NCBI GenBank assembly: GCA_033239125.1
Contig: BSWB01000005.1
Coordinates: forward strand, 50,018,993 to 50,082,992
Reading direction: 5' to 3'
Source of the DNA: Fagopyrum homotropicum
Taxonomy: Eukaryota; Streptophyta; Magnoliopsida; Caryophyllales; Polygonaceae
DNA length: 64,000 nucleotides
Positions within the stretch are counted from its first letter, which is position 1. Each line of letters opens with the position of its first letter. Below the pieces are notes generated by a model. That model worked only from the letters and a program-made list of their open reading frames with translations, searched no databases and had not been told where the DNA came from. Shown in pieces: positions 46,115 through 56,700 of this stretch. The position numbers were made by a program, and so were the translations under genes.

Positions 46115-46715
46115 TATTAAGAAAGAATTTGGTTGGCTTCCTGACTATTCTTGCGAATGGATATGGATTTTAGACACCCAACCTAAAATTAAAAACTTCA
46201 TATGGAAAATCTCAAGAAACGGTCTCCCTAATAATGCAAAACTTAACGAAAGAAGAATCGCTGCTACAAAAAACTATGAATTCTACAATCACCATCTTGA
46301 GGATCTTCTTCACATTATTTTTTATTGCCCCTACACTAAAAATGTGATTGCGAGAATTGACGATTTCATTCTAACCAACCTCTATACCATTAGTACAGAA
46401 AACAAACAAATCCATGAAATATTACAAGAGATAAAAAAAAACAAGATCGGTATTAACAAATTTACTCGTCTTGCAACTATTTGGTGGAGTATTTGGTTCT
46501 TCAGGAATAAAACCATCTTTTATAACGATACTATTGGATCGGGCCATGATATCGTAAACTTCATCAAAAACCAAGTGCATAATTGGAAAACTCGAATTGA
46601 GGATGATGACGACTACGACTTTAAACACACCCCAAAAAACAACAAATCCTCTAAAGGAAGAAAGATAACATCAAATTGGACAAACCAAAACCTAGATTTC
46701 AGAAACTTAACTTGA
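46115..46715 (+). pseudogene. LINE-like ORF2 C-terminal fragment, right part (zf-RVT)
   Basis: The translated text WIWILDTQPKIKNFIWKISR, then LPNNAKLNERRI and HLEDLLHIIFYCP, matches the zinc-binding 'zf-RVT' domain at the C-terminus of plant LINE reverse transcriptases. An open frame (46344-46715) continues with the usual W-W-S-I-W-F-F-R-N block and ends at a TGA. The catalytic RT region is absent. The left piece at 40266-40422 is the same sequence before the chromovirus insertion. Confidence 0.75.
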
Positions 46716-46891
46716 ATTGATCAAAACTCGATTTGGCAATAACGGCAAAGTTATCGATGGTAACCCTGATATGATGGCTTTTGATTTGATTTGATTTGAG
46801 TGGGAAAAAATGGGCTATTGCAGGGTATTTTTCTTGGGAATCCACACCACAATACGTGCAGTTGCACGTAAATTTAAAAATCAATCATTAT
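46716..46891. other. Short spacer
   Basis: Contains a small TTTGATTTGATTTGATTTGA run at about 46779. Nothing else seen. Confidence 0.4.
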
Positions 46892-48372
46892 GGGTATGTT
46901 TGGCGCAAAAAAATAAAACACTAGTGTATGTGTTTTTTAGTGTTTTTGGTAGTGTTTTGTGTTTTTTGTAGTGTTTGAGTATTTAAAAACACTCGTACGT
47001 GTTTGGTATGACTAGTGTTTTTTTACATAGTGTTTTTCGTACAAAAATACTACTTTGCCCTTACTTTTCATCCAAATTACAACATTATTATACCCTGTAT
47101 TTACTTGTCCTATCACCTGCTCGATTTGCCTTGTCTTGCAAATAGGATGTCGATGCTCAACCTCACTGACGTCTACCGGGCACCGCCGTTGAACCAAGTC
47201 GTCTTCATTCATAGGTTGCTTCGAACTCGTCTTCATTGTTCGCTTCTTGTGCGAAATTGCTTTGAAGTCGTCTTCTTCCTTCCTGCTATCCAAACCAAAT
47301 ATAATAAAGTGAATCCCTCACTTCACATGCGATCCAAAACTCGCCGCAATTCTTCATTCACATTTTTATCATCTTGGTGCAATTGCTTCTTCATTTACAT
47401 TTTTAACATGAAAGTGGTGAAAACGTACTTGAATGCTCTACCCATTTCATAATTCAACAAAGTCTTCAAGACATGATCTCCTAAACAAAAGCCAGAAGCT
47501 TCAAGCTGTATAATTTCCCTCTTCCATGAACCCCAACTGTTATACTCTCTGCCTTCGCTCTCCTTTACGACACTCGCCATTACTTACACTTCAATTTCGC
47601 CTCCCAAAACACGCCTTTTCAAAACCTAGTCCTTGATTTTAGCATCGCATCGCGTATTTCATAACAGACACAATCAATTACTTATTCTTCCTCCCAAGCG
47701 AAGTCCTCTTTATCGCCCACAATTGAAACCTCAAAACAAAAAGGCTAGCAAAATCAAAGATAAATGAGGAATGAAAGCCAAAAATCAATCGATAATAGTA
47801 ATCGAACAGAAAACCTAACTATTGGAAGGAAGTCCAGAAATTTGCAGCCATTTTTTTTAGGAACGAGAGGTTTGGGTTAGTAAATAGATATGGAGAATGA
47901 ATCCGTGAAGATTTGTCTCACTCTTGGCAAGTGAGAATGAGAAAAGTATTGAAGACATTTAGGGCATAGAAGAGAGATTCAGTGAGAAAATTGAAGGAAT
48001 TAAAATTACCTGGAAGAGGAGATGGTCGGAAATCAGGCCTCTAGTGAAGAAGAGATAAGGTGTGGCCGGAAACTAGTCGGCGAGTTGCAAGATCCTCTTT
48101 CATCGACGATAATTTTGGAAAATAGAGGTGAGAGAGGGTTGTACTTATACCTGGTATAAGAGCGTAAATAGGTTGAATAGTAGGGACAATGCCGTCTTTT
48201 TCTTTTAAAAACACTACTCAGAAAAACGGAAACCCTCATTTTTTTAGTGTTCCATAAACACTCACAAAAAACCGAAACACTAGTGTTTTTCTCCCCACCA
48301 AACAGCCATAAAAATATAAAACACTCGTATACACTCTTATACACTAGTTTAATTGGCATGCCAAACACAGCC
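46892..48372. mobile_element. Non-autonomous DNA transposon with palindromic subterminal repeats
   Basis: Ends GGGTATGTTTGGCGC and, on the other strand, GGCTGTGTTTGGCAT (10 of the first 13 identical), flanked by TAT on both sides. ACACTAGTGT-type palindromes and AACACTCGTA boxes crowd the first 140 and last 190 bases. 1,481 bases. The 3-bp duplication would fit the PIF/Harbinger group, but TAT is not the usual TTA/TAA, so the superfamily is uncertain. The interior has minus-strand open frames (47395-47580, 47012-47293) with no transposase signature; they might be captured or decayed sequence. Confidence 0.6.
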
Positions 48373-48484
48373 TATAACCTATATGATGGAGTCTAAAGGT
48401 CATACTCAAACAAATTAGACAAAATTTTAAAAATAAAAAAATTATTCAAACGTTGTCTCTTGGTCTCCCTATACAGAAGACGGC
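48373..48484. other. Upstream region of the WRN-exonuclease-like ORF
   Basis: AT-rich sequence between the transposon and the TATA box; too short to say more. Confidence 0.4.
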
Positions 48485-48490
48485 TATAAA
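48485..48490 (+). promoter_or_regulatory. Candidate TATA box
   Basis: TATAAA in GGCTATAAATG, 36-41 bases before the ATG at 48526, which would allow only a very short leader. Confidence 0.4.
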
Positions 48491-48525
48491 TGTGCACATC
48501 ATCTTCCCTTCACTTAACATACACA

Positions 48526-48999
48526 ATGGAGTTGAAACAAACAATAGAATGTGAAGGCAAGATTTCATCCTCATACGCAAACATGAAGATGGTAGTAATC
48601 GGGTTGGGGATAGAGTCGAAACCCAATAGGAGACCAAAGGAGAAAAACAAAGTCTCAACTCTCGAGCTCAGCGTATGTAACAAATGTCTCGTCATCCAGC
48701 TGATTCACATCGACTACATTCCTCGATCACTCAACAAGTTGTTGTACAACATGAGGTATGTTTTCGTGGGCGTCGAGGTTGAATCTAACGTTGCCGTCCG
48801 TAAGATTGCGTTGGAGAAATGGTCGGATCGAATGAAGTTGTCTTCTTGTCCTGACCTGAAGGAGCTTTCGAAGCCGAGAAATGTTGCAATGAGTAACTGG
48901 CAGAAGGAAATACTTAGTGAAATGCAGATTGAGTATGCATGTCTTCATGCTTATGCTTCTTTTAGGATTGGTATGAATCTGCGCTCCCAACTCAAATAA
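48526..48999 (+). CDS. WRN 3'-5' exonuclease-like protein lacking catalytic acids
   Basis: 157 codons, one exon, taken from the second ATG because it follows the TATA box at a usable distance; an in-frame ATG at 48490 would overlap that box. Recognisable blocks of the plant Werner-exonuclease-like (DnaQ/DEDDy) family are IGLGIESKPNRRP (residues 25-37), LELSVCNKCLVIQLIH, YIPRSLNKLL, FVGVEVESN and MSNWQKEILSEMQIEYACLHAYASF near the end. Family enzymes have D-x-E in the first block, D in the G-V-x-x-x-D block and Y-x-x-x-D in the last. Here they read G-I-E, N and Y-A-C-L-H, so three of four metal-binding acids are lost. About 40 residues are also missing between the second and third blocks. It is a relic or a non-catalytic relative; being open over its whole length is notable. 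Confidence 0.7.
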   Translation: MELKQTIECEGKISSSYANMKMVVIGLGIESKPNRRPKEKNKVSTLELSVCNKCLVIQLIHIDYIPRSLNKLLYNMRYVFVGVEVESNVAVRKIALEKWSDRMKLSSCPDLKELSKPRNVAMSNWQKEILSEMQIEYACLHAYASFRIGMNLRSQLK

Positions 49000-51187
49000 G
49001 GCTTGCTTCTATTCTATGCTATGATCACTGTATTTTGTCTACTCTTGTAAGCTTAGGTCTGCCCTATTTTGCTGGATGTACTTGGCCACTGCTTATGTTT
49101 CTTGTACCATATTATTATTAGGTGTCTCTGTTAAAATATCCTATTTTGCTGGATGTATTTAGGTCGTTATTATATCAATTTCCTTCCAGTCACAAATTCT
49201 CTGTGCTTCCTATCTTGCTCTTAGATTGTTCGGCTTCAGCTTGACCGAGGGCAAGATCCGGTGCTATTGTTCCATTGCTCTTGTTTTGTTCGTGAAGAGA
49301 TTTTTCTAGTAAATTTGTTGGTAGTACGAATGGCACAGAAGCAGGGTGTCTCTTCCATGGGCAAGCATGCTGACAGTAGATTGCTTCAACCAGGGCAGTA
49401 TTGCTAGGGTGTTCAATTATTTGGTAAAAGAATTGGGAAAAAGATATTGTTTACACGCCTTTCAGTTTCCATCTTAAACCAATGGCAATAGGAGTATTCA
49501 CTTTTAATGCCGGCTTAGCCAAACGGTCGGAGTGAACCTACACATTCCTTTCGGTGTTTCATTGTCCTAGGACCTATATGTCGATGTGGACACTCCACAA
49601 ATACAAGTAGATTGAACAGAGAATATTTTACCAAAATAATTAAAAGGTATTGAAAAATCTACAAAAACATTTCTCAAAAGATTATAAAAAAAAAAAAAAA
49701 AACTTCACAATAATCCCCTAAAATCCTAATCTTGAGAATTGGCAAAAATCTATCCAATAAACTATACCAAGCATGCTTGTTTAAGGTAAGAAAAAACATA
49801 AAGTCCTATAAAGCAATGATTTTAAGATGACAATCGACCCATTACTGGAATCTCCACGGTTGCATACTTGTATTGCTTTGTTCGAATGGTGATTCGCATT
49901 TGTCTACATGGTTGTGCTACAAGTCTACAACTGAATCCACATAAGGAATCATGTAGTTCAGATTAAGAATGAAAACGAAAACAGTCAAAGGAGAATGCCC
50001 CTTTGTGTTCAAAAAGATTTCCAACATTCAACTTCCTAAACTATTTCTAGAAAAACAAAGGGACCCTAAGTATCAGAATGGTTAATCTTACGGGTTTGCA
50101 CGTCACTTATATGTTAGGTTCACATATTGCCAATCACATTTCACACATCTCAACAAAATAATACAGTAGGAGTTGAGCTGAAAGTGGAATTGAATCTTGT
50201 CCTAGGAGCCAACCAATAAAATGTACGAGGAAAATCTTTATGGATGGACAAATGGAAATGATATAATAAATTATAGTAAAATAGAAATCTGAAACTTAAC
50301 AAATCTATCATCTAATTTATCCACAAGAAACATCGCAAGTATTTTCTATGTTCCTGTGAGACTATCGTTTCATGTCGAAGCAAAAATCACGGGAAAGCAA
50401 ACATATGTTCTACAATGATTGTAAAAGCCAAAATCAAGCAGAAACTACCATCTCTACAGCTTCATGCATGGAGGGTGAAGGTGGATTAGCTTTTGTTTTA
50501 CTAAAAACCTTCAAATCCAATGAATATTCTGTGCCAATCCTCAAAATCTGTTATTCATGCTAATTATCCTACACAAGACTTATGTAAGGGAAAACAAACT
50601 GCGGTAATCCAAGGAAGTTACAACATCTAATACACAAGAAAATGGCAGTACGAGAACCTGCTTGAATATTTGAATAATTTAATGCCTCTGCTAGTTACCT
50701 CATTGATTTTAGGGTCCATATTGGCATACATAGTTCCCCCAAAGAACAGTTTGTGAACCATGGAGGTAAAACCTGCAGTATGAGAAATAAAAATGGACAC
50801 GGTCTTCAAACTGTCATGAATATGAATATAATGGAAGAATAAACTGAAACGGATAAAAAAACCAACATAAGTGAAGATGAAGTGCGAGTAGTTAACCCAT
50901 TTAAGACATAGTTAGTACTCGTTCAACAGCCTCTAGATGAAGCGACAAATGGCTTCCTTTGTCTAGCCTAGGTGTGGAAATTTTAGTAGAAATCTCCAAA
51001 GATATCGAGGACTGGATTTGCTAATGAAAAAGATGGGTGCACCAGGGGATTGTTTTTTTTAGATTTCATTCTTGTAAAATTCTTGCTTTTTTCAACCTTG
51101 CAGAATTATTTTTATGGTGACCCATATATAATTTTCCATTTCAAAGTTTAGAGAAAATCTTCAAGACCTAAACATATATTTATTTTT
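49000..51187. other. Intergenic region, no gene recognised
   Basis: AT-rich with an A run at 49686-49702. A minus-strand segment at about 50690-50775 is bounded by AG and GT and reads GFTSMVHKLFFGGTMYANMD; it could be an exon of an unknown gene, but nothing adjoining supports it. No repeats or RNA genes seen. Confidence 0.4.
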
Positions 51188-52453
51188 GGTGAATTACCGG
51201 AAACCACCCGTTATATAGGGACATTTTTAACTAATCACCCGTTCTATTCGATATTACCGGAAACCACCCGTTATAACGGCTCCGTCACCAAAAGACTATC
51301 CATCCTCCTATCCCGTCCAAATTTTCATCAAAAGGACCCACTTTGCAATATTTTAATAGTTTTCCCTCTAAACCATGAACCAATTGATTGCATTATCTTT
51401 TTAACCGAACCGGGTTTTTTTTTTTAAAAAAAATAAATGAATCAAGTCTTAAAATGAACTTATCCCTAATCCTTCAATTTCTACCTCTTCGTCAAATCTC
51501 TCCTTCATTCAGCCATCCTTCATAGAGACAGAAATTGAGATCAAATCAAAAGGCACAAAAACAACTGAAGATGACTCAACAAATCAATCGAAGATAAATC
51601 AACAAATCAAGACCAAATTTGCTAACGACACCTTTTATCATATTTACTCTGTTAAGAGTACTCGTAGCATAAACACATTTAGTAAATATTCAGTAATAGT
51701 GGTAGCTAATTAGAGTGATAAAGATTAGAGTCTACAAAACAAAAGACCATAAAAAAAAGAAGGCTACTTCACCAAATTCTTTTACAAATCAATTAGTAAT
51801 TTATCGTTGTATAAGTAAGCAAATTCCTATCTCTACTTAATTTTCAACGGCCGCTCATCTTCTCATAATAACTAATCGAAAGGAGACCGAGCAACACATG
51901 AACCTCATCCTTCCCCATCGCACGTTGTTCTTCAACACCGGTTTCACCGGAATCATCGTCGTCACGCACGGGGGAGTAATCGACGCCCAGTACGAGGATG
52001 ACGGAGACGGTGATACTGTTACTGGAGGCTTAGAAATCTGCCAGAAGTAAAGATCGAGAGTAAAGCCGACGGAATCCACCAAGCATAAGAACAACTGATT
52101 TGAGGTGTCTTCAAGGATATCAAAGGATTAGGATCCTATTTTGGAGTTGAATTTCGAAGTTTTTGGACACATTTCTCTAAAGAATGAAGAGGGAGAAATT
52201 GACGAAGAGGAAGAAATGGAAGGATTAGGATGGATATTTCATTTTAGGAATTGGTTCGCTAAAAAAAGAAATTAAACAAAACCCAGTTCGGTTCGAAATT
52301 TAAAGGAATATGCCCTTTAACGAAAATTTGTAAGGAATAGCAGGAAGGGTGTTCTTTTATGTGACAGAAAAGTTATAACGGGTTGTTTAGTTATACCGAA
52401 TAGAAGTTAGTTGCAAATGACCCTATATAACGGGTAGTTTCTGGTAATTCACC
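51188..52453. mobile_element. MULE-like non-autonomous transposon with long inverted repeats
   Basis: The left end GGTGAATTACCGGAAACC..CACCCGTTATATAGGG and the right end (reverse complement) GGTGAATTACCAGAAACTACCCGTTATATAGGG form inverted repeats of roughly 100 bases with mismatches. A second GAAACCACCCGTTATAACGG unit is at about 51260. Flanks TTTATTTTT and CTTAATTTT match at 7 of 9, consistent with an old 9-bp Mutator-type duplication. No transposase. The minus-strand frame at 51855-52094 is not recognisable. Confidence 0.6.
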
Positions 52454-53779
52454 CTTAATTTTTTATATGAAATTATAAAATATTTTATACCTATGAGCAA
52501 CATTAGTATTTCCTAGTTACAATTTTTTATTTTTTTCATTTAGCATGTTTTTATTTTATTAATATTAGAGTAGTGTGAAAAATAATATGGAGCGACAAAT
52601 AAATATACAAAAGTGGAATTATTATACTTGAATGTGAAAAAATAAATTTAGTAAGAATATAACCTATCTTGCCACCTATAAAGGTTAAATCTTTCTTTAG
52701 CAACCTAATTATAAAGATCAAAGAAAATATTTACTATCCCCCAAAAAAATAAAAACAACATCCATTACATTAATGTGTAAAAGAAAAGAGTAAAATAGAA
52801 ACATGAAATACGAAGAAAAAACATAACACGTAATGAAGACACACGTATTATATACTTTACACTCTTGCTTGTTTTCATATTTTTTGAAAGTTGTACTATT
52901 ATTCTATTTAGTTTCCAATTACACTTGTCATTTATTTTACATCCTTGAGAACAATAATAAAAAAAAAGAACAATAACAACAATAATAATAACAATAATTA
53001 ATATTAATTGATATCAATAAATAAGAAAAAGAATGTAGGACGTGGTAGAGAGGGAAAATTGAAAAAGTAAGACAAAAAACTTAAAATAGAGTAATGGTAT
53101 GGAGATGCTCTGATGTTATTTGTTCCTTAGGTTGTACTTGTACTAGCCTACTTCTAGCCCATATTATTATGTTATCACTCAATTTGCACTATAAGTAATA
53201 AATTATGTTGCCTAATGCTACTATGTTTCTCATTTATTTGTCTTTTAGGTTTCCTTTCACTAGCCACTCAAAATTATCGTCTCTCCTCTCTTGTTTACAA
53301 ACAGGAAGATAATGAAAATTTAAAGCGAAACCTTGAAAGAAAAGAACATTGGCAAATGAAAACCAATAACTACTCTACATTCTCCCAAGCCATTGGAAGC
53401 AAACCCAGCCCGCCCCCCAAGATTCTGATTTTCTATCATAATTTTGTAAGCTTATGAAATGCAGTGCAACCTAATACCTGAAGCATGTTTATTTCAGCAA
53501 GTTTTCTCAATTTTCCATCTGAATTATTGAAGAGATTTGAAGGAATTGGAAGAGAGCAATGATATGTCATGTTAGGTATTTTTATTTTTTATTGAAAAGG
53601 TGTAAAAAACAAAAGTTCAAGAAACTACCTAGAATGTCAACCATGAATAATCAGGTTTAGTAATAACATAAGCAACAGCAAACAAAAAAAAAAGGAAAAT
53701 CAAAGATGATACTCCTGTATCAAATAAGAAAGTGCAGATACTCAACATTATTAGCACATTAACTTACCCTACAACTACT
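52454..53779. other. Intergenic region 3' of the SET-domain gene
   Basis: Highly AT-rich with small (AAT/AAC)n runs near 52950-53010. The part just left of 53780 would hold the 3' UTR of the minus-strand gene. No further gene seen. Confidence 0.45.
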
Positions 53780-56700
53780 TTAGAAATTTGCAAATTCCCA
53801 TTCTTCTTTTGACATGTCAAGAGACTCAATTGCTCCATTTTCGAACATGATCTGTGCAATAAGACGAATTAACATTCCTCACAAGTTCACTTTCAAACAT
53901 GGGATGTGTGTGATAGTTGCAATAAAAAAAGGGGTAACCTTACCAAGTGCTTTTTTGTAATGTAATCAAATTGCTGTATAACACCAAATGACCTGAAATT
54001 GTGCAATAATGGAAGAATTAATTAATAGCTGAGAACATGGTGGCCAAAACTAATCAACTTTTCATTGTACTGAGCAAAAAGGCTTGAAAGTTTAGACATT
54101 CTTAAAGAACTCAATAATTGACATGACTAAAATCTTCACATACAAGTAAACAACTCAGAAACCTGCAAATTTATCTATTCCAGATTTAAACCACCACTCC
54201 ACCAGATGCAATAAATACAACAGAGAATTCCAAAACTATTAGATGTAGTCCCAAGATACCAAAGCAACAGTGAGAAATTTCAATTTCCAACTTTGTTGGA
54301 TGTATGAGTTGGCAAGGTAATCCACAATTCAAAATTTTCATATAACTAAGGTCCAGTCATGATTGAATGTAACTCCAGATTTTACCCATAGCAATAATAG
54401 AGGACTCCGATTTCCCTAGGAGTTTTTATTGATAAGAATGTAAATCACCATTTTGAAAAGTTTCATACTAAAGAAAAGTCATAAAGATAGAAAATAATTC
54501 AAGGGAACTACAATGATACATGAAGGAGGGATTACCAGCTAAAACATTTGTTTATTAATCATACCTAGTATCCTGCACCCCTTTATTGACACGTCGGTTT
54601 ATCACAACACATTCACCATTGCAATTCCGTGCAGTTGCTCTATGATCTACAGCATGCCCTTACAAGGAAATGAAAACAGAATCAAAAGTATATTCAAATG
54701 AAAATTATAAATAGTGGAAACACTCAAAGAGAAACAATTCAAATTATATAACAAGGTAAGATGATACCTCCATAAATGCTTCCGTTCTGATAAACCTTTC
54801 CAACAAAATGCTAAAGTCAGTCATATCCAAAATATGTACAACATACGCTGATTAAAATGATATTTAGCACCTAGTTGATATTTTGCAGATTAGGAACCTT
54901 AAGAAATGTATGATGTCAAAACAACCACTGCTCCAGAAGTGACTTTAAAGGATACAATCCATTACCAAATTCAATGTTCACATGCATTAATACTGGAAAT
55001 GAACATTACGTATCCGTAAAACTTGGACGGCAATGAACTTAAAACAGAAGTAAAACAAGCAATTGCATGCTCGAAAGTTCATTAAATAGTAAATACTAGT
55101 ACACTGCCAGATTTCCAGACAGAATGAGCACAAAAATTTACTGCAAATAGCAATGTTTTCTGTTATCCGAAATATCTGTCTCATTCATCACTAGTACTCA
55201 TTTCACCACCCAAAAAAATTTTATTGACATTTTTCATGAAAAAAATCAAACAGCTGAAACCTTAAATGGAGCAGATCTAAAACTCCCAAGTTCTAATTGC
55301 AATAGGCATTAAGAGGACTAAAAGTACAGGCATTAAGAGGACTAAAAGTACAGCCATTAAGTTAGCTTTGCTAAACATCACATATATTGGAGTTCATCAG
55401 GAAAAGATACTACTGTCAACAGAACAATTTTAGTAGTAAATTACACAAAACTAGCTTTTTTCAAGAAAATCGCCCATTTTAAATTTACAAAAAACACCCG
55501 TTATCACGACTCCATCAGCAAATCCCACTCACATAACCTTCTTCATTTATATTATATTGAAAACATGGAATACAATGTAAAGGTTGGGTGGTAACTTCGA
55601 CAAAATAGTGATAACATGTGGTTGTGTAATTTCTACATGAAAAGTGGCGTATTATAGGGTGGTAATTTATATTTTATACTAATATTAGAGCCAAGCTTCT
55701 GTGTGAGACCAATGTGAGGCAAAATCTACATAGCATTGCACTTTTCCTGAAAGAATTCCTTTCGCATTGGGAGAGATGGTGTCACCTGGCTTGCAACTAG
55801 TTTTAGGGTATCATCGGAAGATGTCTTAGGCTTGTTGGTTTTGACACCAAGTTTTCTCCTACATCCAGGAGCTCCACAATGGCAATCTTGATCTGCGCCA
55901 AACTGTACAAACCTGCTAGGCTTGTTAGACTGGTATATAAGAGTGAATATTTACCTGGATCAATTTTCGTAAAAAAAATTCCAAAAGTATGGAGCAATGA
56001 AACCCAAATGGAAGCAGTCCCATAAAATTCTTACTGATAATCATATGTCAAATGCTCGCCCCTTTTAACGTCACGCGTAGCAAAAATGCCAATTCTTGTT
56101 TCACCGTCAATGCTCCTAAAACATAGGTTGAAGTAAGATTGACATAATAAGCATTCAACTCAAACAGTACACTAGAGATAAGGTAATTGGATAAGAACCA
56201 TTTCTGCATCTCAGTATTGGGCGAACAACTGTGATTGATATATCTTGACTTGTTTCCTTTGTATGTGGCATCGATAACCATATCTCGATTAATCTCACAT
56301 AAATAGAAGTTTGTCTCCCCATGATGCTTCATCTTCCAAAGCCTCTCTTCACATGTCTTGTCATCAATAACTGTAGAAAGAATGAAACTTCAGTCACTTA
56401 ATTGTTAAACCAAGAACAACTTTAGTAGACTAGTATGCAATAGAACCTTCTCCCACATATTCTATTACAAATTCTCCTCGCTTAATATCCTCTTCGGCCA
56501 CTATACCAGCTCCACACTTGTCAGTCTGCAAGAAACGATATAATGATGAACTACATGTTTGAAAGAAAATTTAGAACATAAGAGGAAGTACAGCCAAGTA
56601 GTACAGGCCATCTGAAAGCTAATGTAGAGGTTTCATCACATGGAACTTGCATATCTTTATTTGACATAAGGTATCAGTGTATCACCATGGTTTTACATTC

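Noticed and set aside
49520..49600. A GCCGGCTTAGCC..GGTCGGAG stretch resembling a tRNA D-arm
   Set aside because: No T-arm consensus (GGTTCRA) or acceptor pairing follows; not a tRNA gene.
50690..50775. Possible minus-strand exon reading GFTSMVHKLFFGGTMYANMD
   Set aside because: Splice-like borders exist, but no partner exon, start or stop could be placed around it and I do not recognise the protein.
55803..55997. A 64-codon minus-strand frame overlapping coding exon 8 of the SET gene
   Set aside because: A different reading frame of the same exon; the phase-consistent frame encodes the post-SET cysteines.
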